DNA of 64,000 bases, taken from contig CM055272.1 in assembly GCA_029237695.1 (NCBI GenBank), positions 9,536,042 through 9,600,041 on the forward strand. The letters run 5' to 3'. Below, piece after piece: positions 19,356 to 28,504 of this stretch; position 1 is the first letter of the stretch; every line of letters starts with the position of its first letter. The translations under genes and the position numbers were made by a program. The notes under the pieces are model-generated. The model had not been told where the DNA came from and did not search any database. It saw only the letters and a list, made by a program, of their open reading frames with translations. The stretch comes from Conchocele bisecta (taxonomy: Eukaryota > Mollusca > Bivalvia > Lucinida > Thyasiridae).

Positions 19356-22187
19356 GTGAACACGAGGAGTAGATCTCGGGCTGACTTCCAAACACGCGGT
19401 GGTGGAGCTCTCCCAGACTGGTTGAGGAATAAGAAAGGTATGTACTCGTTAGACAAATACAACGATGAGCTGTGTCTATTCAGGTGCCTGGCCATTCACG
19501 ACGGGGCTTACCCAGACAGGTGTACCGCCCAAGCCAGAGAGATGAGTGCTAAGTATTTCGGTAAGAGAGAGCCTGGGCCTATTCCGCTAGACGAGCTGAA
19601 AAAGGTTGAGGAGAAGTTTAAGGTGGGTATAGAAGTATATCAGCCAACCGAGAGTGGAATATGGTGGTTGAGGAAGGCACCAGCACACTATGAGGAGGTA
19701 GGTACGAAGCATATGACGATAGGCATCTACAAAAACCACGCGTTCCTGATAAAAAACCTAAAAGCTCTGTTGAAAACGTACGCCTGCGACACTTGCAAAC
19801 AGAGGTTCACGAAGGCTAGTAACGTTACTCGGCATGGACCCAATTGCATGAAGGGCGAGACACACGCCGTATGCGAAGGGAAAGTTATCCAGCGCCCTCG
19901 CTCCGCGTTCGAGATGGCCTTCAACCCAAAGAGTGTTGGAAGCCTAGGGGTACTTGATTGGATGGCGTCTGTTGAGAGTGAGGAGAACGTGCAGATCCAC
20001 CACGAGCAGTGTGGGCACGGCGGGGAGAGGTGGATCTGTGGATCTCCAGTAGATGGATACTGCAAGGAAAATAACACCGTGTACCAGTATCACAGGTGTT
20101 TCTGGCACGGCTGTCTGAAACATCACCCGGCGAGATGGTACGAGTTTCGCACCAGCAACAAGCGGGATAAAGAGATGCGTGAAGCAGGAGTTAACCTAGT
20201 GATAATGTGGGAGTGTAAGTATAACAGAACCAGCGCTAAGATTAAGACAGGATGTCCCACCACACCACCAGATAGTATACGATTTTGAAGAGTATCTGAG
20301 TAAGGAAGGGAGGACCGACCACACCAGACCTATCGTACGAGACAAAGCACGTGCCCGTAAGCGTTAGCATAGGGGACAGCCTGTCCGGAACCGTATCTCA
20401 CATCTGTGACACGGATCCTGCCAAACTGGTAAGTAAGTTCATAGAATATCTGCAGGAGAGGGGTAGGGACATTCGCGAAGAAGTGTGGGTCGCCGGTACA
20501 GGTTCGAGGACACGGAGCACCTCAGGCCTCGTCAAGTGGATGAGATAAACAGGTGGATAGATCAGGTCCCAGTGTTGGGTTTCAACTGCAGTAGGTATGA
20601 CATCAACCTCATCAAGAACATCTGGTGGGCAAGCTGGTAGACACAACCCACGAAAGTTATTTTGGTAGGCAAGCGGACTAACGACACCATATTCCTATTC
20701 ACTCCGGAATTCAGATTCATGGACGTTCCTCCTATCTTGGTCCGGGAGTCAGTTACGATAAGTGGATTAAGGCATACGACTGCTCATCTCAAAAGTCTTT
20801 CTTCCCGTATGAGTGGTTTGATTCTGTAGACAAGCTAGACTATCAAGGGCTCCCTGACATAGAGCACTGGTATTCCAAACTCAGATGTGAGATGCTGGTA
20901 ACCGAGGAGCAGCTGGAGGAGTGCAGGAGAATTTTTGAGGAGAAAGTAATGAGAACATTTAAGGACTGGGTGAGATACTACAACGATCTCGACGTATCAC
21001 CTTTTCTAGAGGCATTAGGTAAGATGTGTGACTTTTACAAACATAGAGGAGTAGATATATTCAAAGACGCCATTACCCTGCCAGGAGTAGCCATCCAATA
21101 TCTGATGCGAGGAATGGCGTCGGCAAGTGCTGGTATCCCGGGAAAAGCTAGATCCGGACCGAAGACTGGCCAGCTGTATGCCCCAGAGAAAGAGACTTAC
21201 GAGATGTTGCAGGGAGCTCTAGTCGGAGGACTGTCTATCGTGTTCACCAGATACGCCGAGGTAGGTGTTTCAAAGATACGCCCAAACAGTAAGGGGGAAG
21301 GGAAACCATGTCAGGCAGTCCTCGGGTACGATGCTAACGCCTTGTATCTGTCGACACTCAAAAAAGAGATGCCGTGCGGTAAGGAAACTATACACCACAA
21401 TAAGACACCCAACAACCAAAAGATCATAGACAAGTTCTGTCAACGGGTACACAGGGGAAGCGATTACTGGTTCGGGTTTGCCGAGGTGGATATAGAAGTC
21501 CCCGAGAGCCTGAGAGAAAAGTTTGAAGAGATGTCTCCGCTGTTCATAAACAGGGTAGTTGAAGAGGAGGAGGTTCCAGAGCACATGCTCCAGTATCTGA
21601 AAAAGACAGGCAAGAATCGAGGAGGCGGAAAAAAATTAGTGGGCATGCTGTCGGCAAAAAAGATGCTGCTGTATGCCCCGCTGTTGTAGTGGTATCTAGA
21701 GCACGGGCTAGTGATAACAGGCCTCCACAGGATCCTAGACTACGAAGCTGGAAAACCCTTCGCGTGGTTTGTCGAAGAGGTGACTGCGGCTAGGAGGACC
21801 GGAGACGTAGATGAGTCGAAGAAGCCGGTAGCTGAAATAATGAAGTTGGTTGGTAATTCGTGTTGTGGTAAGATGATTGAGGCACCAGAGAGACACCTTA
21901 ACACTACATACACTAAAAATGAGAGCTGTGTGGATAAAGCACTACGCTCAGCGTTCTTCGAAGATCTGGAAGAGATCGGAGACGCGTATGAGATATCTAG
22001 TAGGAAGGCTAAGTGTGCTGTTAAGAGACCGTTTCACTGTGGGATAGCCGTGTACCAAATAGCCAAGCTGAGAATGTTAAGAGTTCTATTACGACTTCCT
22101 AGACAAGTACGTATCGAGAAAGGATTTTGAACTAATTCAGATGGATATGGACAGCATGTACATAGGTGTGACTGCTAAACTTTGTGT
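19356..22187 (+). pseudogene. Protein-primed family B DNA polymerase, Polinton 2
   Basis: Replicative polymerase. The first 310 codons hold a Cys/His region (C40 in ELCLFRCLAIH, H128 in KNHAFLIKNL) that could be a cysteine-protease-like fold, a zinc finger (C144, C147, H160, C164), and a nuclease-like block VDGY..TVYQYHRCFWHGC ending in MWECKYN. The exonuclease region keeps GFNCSRYDINLIK (about 20,575) and YYNDLDVSPF (20,977). The palm has motif A as YDANALYLS (21,325), motif B as KLVGNSCCGK (21,844) and motif C as MDMDSMYIG (22,140). Breaks: frameshifts near 20,288, 20,500 and 22,085, in-frame stops near 20,690 and at 21,687, and loss of everything after motif C, where the sequence joins the integrase 3' part. 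Motif C has DMDS instead of DTDS. The start codon is uncertain; GTG at 19,356 or an upstream ATG lost by mutation. Confidence 0.9.
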
Positions 22188-22189
22188 TT

Positions 22190-22680
22190 AGACAATAGAT
22201 GAGAGACCGCGCCCATGAACTCGCGGCCGGGATCGACCTGGAGAAGATTCGGCCATTTGAGAGGACTCCTTTTATATATTCGGGAAAGAGCCTCGGCCAC
22301 CTCCTTAGACTCTTTAGTGGCTAATGGCTCAGCCCCCTTATACCGACTCGCTATGTCAACGATTGTCAGTGCGTACTTGTACGTCTTGCGACCGACGCAA
22401 TCGTGAGGGAGAAATAGGAGGTCTGCTTGGTGGACTTCGTTCGGGCACCGGCACGTCGAATTTTGGGCGCGGAATATTGTGAGGCGCGGGCAAATAGATC
22501 TGCCAGATGGCCTGCTTCTTGAGCCATTCCTTGGCTGCGTTTTCGGAAACCTTGGTCGCCGCCGCGAGGTTCTTGATGGCCGTGAGTCCCTTCCAGTAGC
22601 CGCGGGGACTGTAGTATGTGTTCGCTAGCTTGCGCGTTAGGCGAAACCGATAGTTTGGTATTAAGTTTGCGCGTGTCCAT
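22190..22680 (-). pseudogene. Polinton 2 integrase, truncated
   Basis: DDE integrase of a lineage clearly different from that of Polinton 1. The ATG at 22,680 begins MDTRKL, a shift near 22,665 follows, and then the frame is open to 22,190. It shows the N-terminal helical part TYYSPRGYWKG and LAAATKVSENAAKEWLKKQ, the first catalytic Asp in HQADLLFL, strand ALTIVDIASRY, and the second Asp in QVDPGREFMG. The sequence ends shortly after, at the junction with PolB, so the catalytic Glu, the SH3-like part and any chromodomain are missing. The gene overlaps the small gene upstream by about 20 bp, which suggests co-transcription. Confidence 0.85.
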
Positions 22681-22954
22681 CGTATCTAATAGATCGGACA
22701 ATCTCCAACATGCCCTCGCCAGATCGTCCGGTAACTGCGTCGGCGATACTAAACCTTTGTTGGAAGTCCAATCGCGATTAGATTGAAACAGGAGTGGGAA
22801 CTCGGAGGAATCTAACATCCGCTTTTTCATCCTCGCGCCACGTCTCGAGAGAATCTTGGGCCAGACGGATCAGACCCTTTGCGCCAGCTAAATGGTGTTT
22901 AAGGGCCGTGTAGCCTACATCGATTAGAGCAAAATAAAGCTCGTCAACTAACAT
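22661..22954 (-). pseudogene. Small helical gene upstream of integrase
   Basis: ATG at 22,954 begins MLVDELYFALIDVGYTALKH and continues through KGLIRLAQDSLETWREDEK. An in-frame TAA occurs inside a short palindrome (AATCGCGATT, 22,770-22,779), after which the same frame stays open through IADAVTGRSGEGMLEIVRS to a stop at 22,661. I read it as one ~95-codon gene into which a palindromic element carrying the stop has entered. The protein is predicted helical; function unknown. Order and overlap place it in one unit with the integrase. Confidence 0.5.
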
Positions 22955-23000
22955 CGTTCTATATATTATTTAAAAAAATTTTTTTTTTAAATAATTATTG
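22955..23000. promoter_or_regulatory. AT-rich palindrome between minus-strand genes
   Basis: TATTATTTAAAAAAA and TTTTTTTTAAATAATTA form an inverted repeat at about 22,963-22,997. It lies upstream of the small helical gene and covers the end of the next one. It could serve as a promoter or terminator. Confidence 0.35.
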
Positions 23001-23437
23001 CTTATTGCTTTTCCAATATAGTAGCTGACGAGACCCACCACACCCATTCCCACGACGATGAACGCGATCTCGCGGCCTTTTTGGTCCTCTGACGGTACAT
23101 AGAAATCTGAAAGTTGGGGCTCGGGACCCAGCGGCGCGAGAATATTCTACGGATATGCCAGCTTGTACTCGCGCATGGCTTCGTCAACGTTCCGGAAAGT
23201 TTGCACGGCGTGACTCTCGCGGCGAAGCTCTTCGTTGATCCAGTCCACACGGGCGGTTCGTTTTTCCGCCCCTGCTTCCTTTGCGCTATTGAGTTGTTCT
23301 ACAGCTAAATCGTGACGCTTGCGCTCATCATCCGCGTCCAAGTTTTTTCCTATTAACGAGAATAAATAGTTGCTAGTGCCGAACGCCACTGCGCTCACGA
23401 TTGTGCCACTTACTATTACTAAGGCAGTAGCATTTTA
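22969..23437 (-). pseudogene. Conserved Polinton small virion-type protein with C-terminal membrane segment
   Basis: The frame encodes VSAVAFGTSNYLFSLIG, a charged helical region (DDERKRHDLAVEQLNSAK, then RVDWINEELRRESHAVQTF), and VDEAMREYKLAY. After one in-frame TAG at about 23,145 it continues with LGPEPQLSDFYVPSEDQKG and a membrane helix FIVVGMGVVGLVSYYIG. I recognise this order from Polintons of other invertebrates, where it is a short gene between integrase and capsid genes; its function is unknown to me. The original start is unclear: an ATG at about 23,435 is out of frame by one base. Total length would be about 150 codons. Confidence 0.6.
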
Positions 23438-23438
23438 A

Positions 23439-23549
23439 TTCAATCTATTAGGAGGTAGTATTAGTCGAGCATATCCGACAGTGAGACCCGATATCACCAC
23501 GGCATGATAAAGCGCATTCACTATCATTTTACCATTCTTTTCAGCCATT
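23439..23549 (-). CDS. Short membrane protein, probably truncated
   Basis: A 36-codon frame starting MAEKNGKMIVNALYHAVVIS and ending PPNRLN-stop. The central part is hydrophobic (one membrane helix). Relatives I know from other Polintons start almost identically but are about twice as long, so the C-terminal half has probably been lost. It lies between two other minus-strand genes with spacings under 15 bp. Confidence 0.5.
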
Positions 23550-23553
23550 ATAT

Positions 23554-24025
23554 TTATTGCATATAAAAGGGATCGCGTTTAATTGGTGTTTCGTAACTTT
23601 CTTCGGATCCGCCTCCAACATGCTCGGGTTCAACAGTGTTGAGGTTGGTTTGGGGGTTGTCTTGAAAGGTATTTCCACACACACACGGTTCCCACAACTG
23701 CCAGACCACCACCAACAACCCACGGGATGATTTTCCAATCAGGTTCAACAATGTTGAGGTAATAGGGGGTAGGAGCTACAGCACTCCCCGATTGCTCTTC
23801 TGATTGTATTTGGGGTGTCGCAATCCCCGATTGCAACGACTGTTTGGCCTCTCGAAGCTCGGCGAGTATTTCATCTTGTTTAGTTTTTCGGGTGGCAGCC
23901 GATGTCCGCCCAGCTGCCTGTCTTTTTGGGTTTTTGTGTCGTGCAATTGGAGGATTAATCGGAGTTGGAACAGCAATCGGGGATTGCGGTTCCGTCACTC
24001 TCGCAGGTGCGTCTTGTGTCATCAT
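23554..24025 (-). pseudogene. Basic protein with C-terminal membrane helix
   Basis: The frame from 24,025 encodes a Pro/Ala-rich N-terminus, a basic block (ARHKNPKRQAAGRTSAATRK), a short amphipathic helix (DEILAELREAKQSL) and a membrane helix IIPWVVGGGLAVVGTVCVW. A frameshift near 23,650 changes the tail; the alternative frame ends KRDPFYMQ-stop at 23,554. The start overlaps the end of the upstream gene by 71 bp. Two short palindromes (GCAATCCCCGATTGC at 23,820 and its complement type at 23,973) lie inside the frame. Basic plus membrane-anchored suggests a virion-type protein; family not recognised. Confidence 0.5.
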
Positions 24026-24545
24026 TTATAATATTAGGGCTTATAGTTCGTGGGCATATATGTCCAAATTGACAGTGTTTACCCGTGGTCAACGCGGTTG
24101 TCAGCGGAGCTAAGTACATTCCAAACTTGTGATAAATTGAGCAGCAGGCTGTTCTAAGAGTGTGTCCTATAAAAGGGTCAGTCTCTAGATCGCGAATCAA
24201 TCCCGCGGTGTTTGGTATAGGGAGAAGTATACTAACGGCGGTTGCGTACAAATGAATAGCCGCTGATCCAAGAGTTTTTGTCATCTCCGCACCTAACCTA
24301 GATTTGTATCGCGCATACATTTTATCAACCTCTACATCTGACATCTTATCCACCTGACCAACTGAGAGACGCCTACTGAGATAATGCTCCGATTGTCCCC
24401 CAGCAACCAGCGCAGCTAGCCGCTCTCGTCGCGCAGCATTTTCATTCGTATCGGCAGGTGTTGCACTCAACACTGTTGAATCCGATTGCTCTGTCGGAGT
24501 TGAGGTTTCTTTCATTAGCTGATCGAGAAGTTCGTCGCAGTTCAT
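23955..24545 (-). CDS. Conserved Polinton protein, Cys-rich C-terminal half
   Basis: I place the start at the ATG at 24,545 (MNCDELLDQLMKET), as in relatives known from other invertebrate Polintons, rather than further upstream. Features: an acidic Thr/Ser-rich linker, a helical region EHYLSRRLSVGQVDKMSD and YARYKSRLGAEMTKTLGSAA, then a hydrophobic block LLPIPNTAGLIRDLETDPF and the conserved GMYLAPLTTALTTGKHCQFG. About 197 codons, with no internal break; the last ~25 residues after CQFG differ from what I expect and may be shifted. A TTAATTTTAAGAAAATTA motif precedes the start. Role unknown; conserved with capsid-side genes. Confidence 0.65.
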   Translation of the reverse strand: MNCDELLDQLMKETSTPTEQSDSTVLSATPADTNENAARRERLAALVAGGQSEHYLSRRLSVGQVDKMSDVEVDKMYARYKSRLGAEMTKTLGSAAIHLYATAVSILLPIPNTAGLIRDLETDPFIGHTLRTACCSIYHKFGMYLAPLTTALTTGKHCQFGHICPRTISPNIINDDTRRTCESDGTAIPDCCSNSD

Positions 24546-24575
24546 TATTGCTAATTTTCTTAAAATTAATTTAAC
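24546..24575 (-). promoter_or_regulatory. Candidate promoter motif TTAATTTTAAGAAAATTA
   Basis: Sits within 10-30 bp of the start at 24,545. The same motif, in the other orientation, lies the same distance upstream of the gene at 30,411. It is almost self-complementary. Confidence 0.4.
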
Positions 24576-24679
24576 TATTCTTACAAGTCTCATAGCTTTA
24601 ACATATTGCCAAGCGCACCACCCGATACTTATGATCACCGTTATGCTCGCAACAAAGCTCACAGCGGAGCACCAAATTG

Positions 24680-24782
24680 TTAACATTGTTAACCATTGTT
24701 CAGCATTTGTTCAACATTTGTTAAGCATTTCTTCAGCATTGTTCAGCAATTGCTCAGCATTGTTAAGCATTTGTTCAGCAGT
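24680..24782. repeat. TGTT(C/A)AGCATT tandem repeat
   Basis: About nine units of 10-12 bp of the form TTGTTCAGCA or TTGTTAAGCATT fill the gap between the ATPase end and the gene at 24,545. The unit resembles the TCAACAxTGTTGA palindromes found elsewhere in this element. Confidence 0.7.
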
Positions 24783-25071
24783 TACTAATTAATTAATAAC
24801 TTTGTAAGCAGTTGGTTGATCAGTCTTTAGCAGAAGCTTGGCGTGCTTAGTTTCCGAAAGCATCTGTCTAACCTGCAGGCGCTCCTCGCGCGTTGGGATA
24901 ACGTCGTTCTCTCGAAGACAGTCATCGAATGAGTCTCGGTCCTTGCAGTGAAAGAGGGCGACCCATTTCGTTTGCTCGCGCAGATCCTTGAGGACGGCGT
25001 TGTACTTCTGAGTGGAGATCCATACGCTTTGCCCCGCATGGCGGCCTGAAAATGTGAGCTCGGAGAGCATG

Positions 25072-26029
25072 CATACCTGCCAACTATTACGATTTTTTTA
25101 TTCTCATTCCGCCCTACGAATTATAAACATATTATTCCGCTTTTTTTTCAAAATCAAATTCGAAAAAAAATCCGGCCCGCATCCCGCGTCCCGCCCGCAC
25201 CGCGGAGTATGCGGGTTTTACACCTGTCCCGATTACTTTACGCTGGTAATAGTACACGCATATCCATTGGTCCAATTGCGCGCATACAATACATTTCGAC
25301 CAATCATCGCTCGCGTTTCATCGCCGATTCAGTCACACAAGCAAAATGGCAGACTCGCCGGATTGTCGATTGCATCGCAAGAAGTTTGGGCCGAATTTGC
25401 CGCCGAAATATGCTAAAGCTGATCAGAAATTTAAATCAGAATATTCAGAAGCTTTTCCAAACGTCATAGGGAAGTCCAAACTTGGCGATTTGTATGCATT
25501 CTGTCGTGTTTGCACATCGGATGTCAGTGTTCGTCACGGTGGTTTGCACGACATTAAAAAACACATTGGATCGAAAAAACATGGATCGCTAAGCAAGTCT
25601 TTGGCATCAACACCGAAAGTCAGTGCATTCTTCTGTGGAAGTAGCGACCAATCCGTCATAAAAGCAGTCTGTTCACAGAGTTCTTAATTGAACATGCTAT
25701 TCCAATCTCCGTTTCCGACCACTGTGCAAAGTTTTTTAGAAAGATGTTTCCTGATTCAAAGATTGCTACCAAATATGCATCAGCGAGGACCAAAACATCC
25801 AATCTCGTGTTGACACTCTAGTATTTAGGCTGAAAACTGGTAATAATTTCTTTAATAATGTGCCTAAAATGTCTCTGAAAATGCACCAGAATGCACCATT
25901 TTTGATGTATTTTTCAAATTTTTCCGGGGGGGCATGCACCCGGACCCCCCTAGAACGCTTGCGCGCCTCGCTTCGCTCGGATGGATTCCTATTATTAGGA
26001 TTTTCGTTTAACAAAAGTTGGCAGGTATG
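25072..26029 (+). mobile_element. Non-autonomous hAT-like element
   Basis: Ends CATACCTGCCAACT and AGTTGGCAGGTATG are inverted repeats, flanked by GCATG on both sides (25,067-25,071 and 26,030-26,034). It contains a truncated transposase-type gene (see 25,346) and a GC-rich block CCGGGGGGGCATGCACCCGG near 25,925. The 5 bp duplication is shorter than the 8 bp usual for hAT, so the superfamily call rests on the protein. The insertion splits the ATPase gene in frame. Confidence 0.7.
25346..25790 (+). pseudogene. hAT-type transposase N-terminal fragment with BED-like finger
   Basis: The first 113 codons encode a basic N-terminus and a BED-like zinc finger: C-R-V-C, then HGGLHDIKKHIGSKKHG. After the stop at 25,685, another frame continues with text like LIEHAIPISVSDHCAKFF and KMFPDSKIATKYASARTKT, which matches the segment after the finger in hAT-related transposases of invertebrates. 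The catalytic core and dimerisation region are missing. This is a remnant that helps to classify the 958 bp element. Confidence 0.65.
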
Positions 26030-26295
26030 GCATGTCCTTCTTTTTGGTCATTGCCGCCTTGGCCGAGCAGTCGTCAATCACGTATAGGGTGGGCTCGCCC
26101 TGGAATCTTTTGTATAAACCACGCAGCCAATCGTGAAGCCTGTCACCAGGGTCAATAACGTATACCTCAGGGTCGGTCCATATCCACGGGCGCCGCTGAT
26201 AAGTATCGTTGTGCCGCACAGTGGGACACAGGATCACAATGTGTCGAAAGATATCGCGGTAGGACCCCTCGAGCAAGTCGAGGATGAAAATTGTT

Positions 26296-26768
26296 TGGTT
26301 ATCTGGATCGTCACACCCTCGTTATCTACCTTGTCACCAGCCCCGATTCTAAATCTGGTTACGTTCTTATTTTTGCTGGTGTCAATACCCTGATAGACCG
26401 CATTTTCGCGCTCTTGCTCTGTCTTCCACAGGTCCTGATAACAATGGTAGACGTCGCTGTCTTCGATCGACATCACCTCATTACCAGAAATCTTGATCAT
26501 GGTCTTCTTGACGATGGCGCGACCCAGGTTCTGAACGACGGTTCGGTCCACGTCTGTCGACGTCAGCGAAATAGTGAAAGCGAGGCGAACAGTCCACGGC
26601 ATAATGACGTCGCTAGCTCCGAGGTTGGGGAAGCGGCTGCTGCTGGTTCTGGTCAATCGTCAATGGGTTGTTCGTAATAACGACGCTCTGTCTCACACCT
26701 TTCGCCCCAAGGGGCTCCCGCCGTCTGCGGTATGGATTGAGTTTGCGGCCATATTGACTTGAAGACAT
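26296..26768 (-). pseudogene. Major capsid protein remnant, Polinton 2
   Basis: ATG at 26,768 begins MSSSQYGRKLNPYRRRRE, the N-terminus I know from major capsid (double jelly-roll, hexon-like) proteins of invertebrate Polintons. After a one-base shift near 26,645 the frame continues with FPNLGASDVIMPWTVRLAF, TSTDVDRTVVQNLGRAIVK, MIKISGNEVMSIEDSDVYH and ENAVYQGID, up to FRIGAGDK. It then jumps to NEGVTIQITK, which normally lies close to the C-terminus, so some 500 codons are deleted. Directly after that the sequence becomes ATPase in another frame. A normal family member is about 650 residues. No capsid can be made from this. Confidence 0.8.
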
Positions 26769-26832
26769 AGTTTCGATGAAACTAAATACTCTATTAAACC
26801 CGTATGGTTTTTTCTTTAATACATCGTTAAAT
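26769..26832. promoter_or_regulatory. Divergent intergenic region between capsid and coiled-coil genes
   Basis: AGTTTCGATGAAACT (26,769-26,783) is a palindrome next to the capsid start codon. The opposite gene starts at 26,776 or, more likely, at the ATG at 26,833. A shared divergent promoter is an inference from the arrangement. Confidence 0.35.
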
Positions 26833-28186
26833 ATGGATGGTTACGATATTGGTATGGACGAAGTCGACCGAGATGATTTCCACGATGATGACATCCATGA
26901 CGAAACATCCTTCATAGTGAATCAACCTCCAATTCATGAATTGGAGGAAATAGGTGGCGCTACCAACACCATTAGTCTAAGGCAGGGATTACTCGAGTCA
27001 ACTGTAGACGACTACTACAACAGTTTGGCAGAAAAAGGTGTGGTCCCATCTGTCGGTCGCGACTACTCCCAAGTTCGAATTGGATCTGCGTGGTAGGTTG
27101 CGACTAAAAGCATCAAATATCCCAATCATCAACATGAATACCGGAAAACCCCTATCGCTGAACACCATTGCCGGAACCCGGGGTGGTGGCGAAATCGTAA
27201 GGAGCGAACTAGGATTCACGGATTGGAAGCGTGGTAAAACAATTATGCCGGCCCGCGCTGTAAAGACACTACAGTCTACCGACGAAATGATGGCAAAGAC
27301 GGCCGCCGCGATAGAAACGATCGAGCTCAGCGAGCTCCCTCGAGTAGCCACCGACGCTATTCGCACAATGGAGATCAACGAAAACGAAATAGATGGAATA
27401 CTCAACCTCGACGAAGGGTCGAACGATGACCCGCCGTTACCTCTTCGCGAACTCCGGGGCCTCGATAGGGCTATGCAAACAGTCCGAGGTGAATTGGTCC
27501 ATAACCTCTCCAAACTCACGGCGCTGGATGAATATATCGCGCTAGAAGAAAGAAAACTTGGGGAAGCCGGTGACGATAGAGAATCTACCGAGCGGTTCAA
27601 CGAACGACTGCAAAAGTTGCGGGATGAAAGAGCAGCTCGCTTGGAGGCTGCCTCGACTAACCGTAAGGCTCTCCGCACCCAAATCAGTCGGATCCGCGAA
27701 ACAATCTCGAGGGTTCTGCACAAGGAGATGACACTCGGTGAGCGACTTCGCACTTTGTTCAGAGAGCAGAGCGTCACGATAGCAAGCATCCTCGGAGCTC
27801 TCGGCATGACTATATCGACCATAGTTCTAGCTATCGAGCTGCTTGTAGGCGATGCGGCGGTTGCACCAGCGCCAGCACCCGCGCCAGCACCCGCACCAGC
27901 ACCCGCGCCAGCACCTGCTCCAGCACCCGCACCCGCACCAGCACCCGGTGGAGCTAAGGAGTGGGTAAAAAAACAACTAAAAGCCCTCGCCAATCTCCTG
28001 GCTAAATTAGCCGGAAAGGCGGCTGCCGCTCTGCCTGGGTTGATCGGGAGTGTCGTCTCCTACTTGTTATCTATATTATCAAAAACGGCTGGATGGCTCG
28101 CCAAAAATACTTGGGCTTTAATCGTGGCGATCGTCGGTCTTCTACTATTCTCTGCCCGACAGTTCCTAAAACCAAAGCGCAAGTAG
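26833..28186 (+). pseudogene. Conserved Polinton coiled-coil/membrane protein with Ala-Pro repeat
   Basis: Starts MDGYDIGMDEVDRDDF (acidic), with one frameshift between 27,040 and 27,095; the rest is open to 28,186. Later segments: LRGRLRLKASNIPIINMNTG and FTDWKRGKTIMP; a long coiled coil with LRGLDRAMQTVRGELVHNL and ERLQKLRDERAARLEAAS; a membrane segment VTIASILGALGMTISTIVL; an (Ala-Pro) repeat at 27,860-27,945; then AKEWVKKQLKALANLLAKLA and further hydrophobic helices to the C-terminus. I recognise this architecture from Polintons of corals and other invertebrates, where a Gly/Pro spacer occupies the place of the Ala-Pro repeat. Role unknown; a membrane-active or core virion protein is plausible. 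Convergent with, and overlapping by 20 bp, the next minus-strand gene. Confidence 0.7.
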
Positions 28187-28504
28187 TACGATCACCACGA
28201 GGGTGACGACGAGCCCTAATTTCTCTTCCTCGTGGGTTGTACTTTCCGCTCCTGTTCCAATCCCATCGCGATTGGAAGAATTGGGGGAACTTGATGGTGC
28301 ATCAAGTCCTTTTGGAACATGCTGTTCCTGAGCTGGTGTGGAGGTGGAACTTAATGAGGCACTAGTTCCCGCTCCTGTTCCAATTCGTGAATTGGGGGAA
28401 CTTGTTGGTGCGCTTTGTACTGGGGTGAGTGTATCCAATTCGTGAATTGGGGGTTTTATGAAATCTTTTTCAAATTTATTTGAATTTCCATCCACCCTGT
28501 CCAC
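28166..28504 (-). CDS. Small Ser/Pro-rich protein with C-terminal membrane helix
   Basis: A frame of about 112 codons: MDRVDGNSNKFEKDFIKPP, a low-complexity Ser/Thr/Pro region, and a C-terminal helix LGLVVTLVVIVLLALWF. The low-complexity part is built on short palindromes (CCAATTCGTGAATTGG at 28,380 and 28,434; ACTTGATGGTGCATCAAGT at 28,289; GGAACATGCTGTTCC at 28,314). Its start overlaps the end of the upstream gene, so it might be a shifted tail of that gene instead. Family not recognised. Confidence 0.4.
   Translation of the reverse strand: MDRVDGNSNKFEKDFIKPPIHELDTLTPVQSAPTSSPNSRIGTGAGTSASLSSTSTPAQEQHVPKGLDAPSSSPNSSNRDGIGTGAESTTHEEEKLGLVVTLVVIVLLALWF

Larger units (their letters stand above)
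24789..26300 (-). pseudogene. Polinton 2 packaging-type ATPase, interrupted by a hAT-like element
   Basis: FtsK/HerA-type ATPase. The upstream part (about 26,300-26,035) carries FILDLLEGSYRDIFRHIVIL, then RPWIWTDPEVYVIDPG and Walker B in TLYVIDDCSAKAAMTKKKD. The downstream part (25,066-24,789) carries LTFSGRHAGQSVWISTQKYN and ends KLLLKTDQPTAYKVIN-stop. A 958 bp insertion (25,072-26,029) separates them; removing it with one GCATG copy leaves the frame unbroken. The N-terminus with Walker A is missing: the sequence joins a capsid remnant near 26,300. So two independent events disabled it. Confidence 0.85.

Noticed and set aside
23844..24113. Plus-strand frames opposite the minus-strand virion-type genes
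   Set aside because: Antisense shadows; the minus-strand frames have membrane segments and conserved blocks.
26998..27993. 331-codon open frame on the minus strand rich in Ala-Gly and Ser
   Set aside because: It is the antisense of the coiled-coil/membrane gene; the Gly-Ala tract mirrors the Ala-Pro repeat of the sense protein and the sense strand has recognisable conserved blocks.
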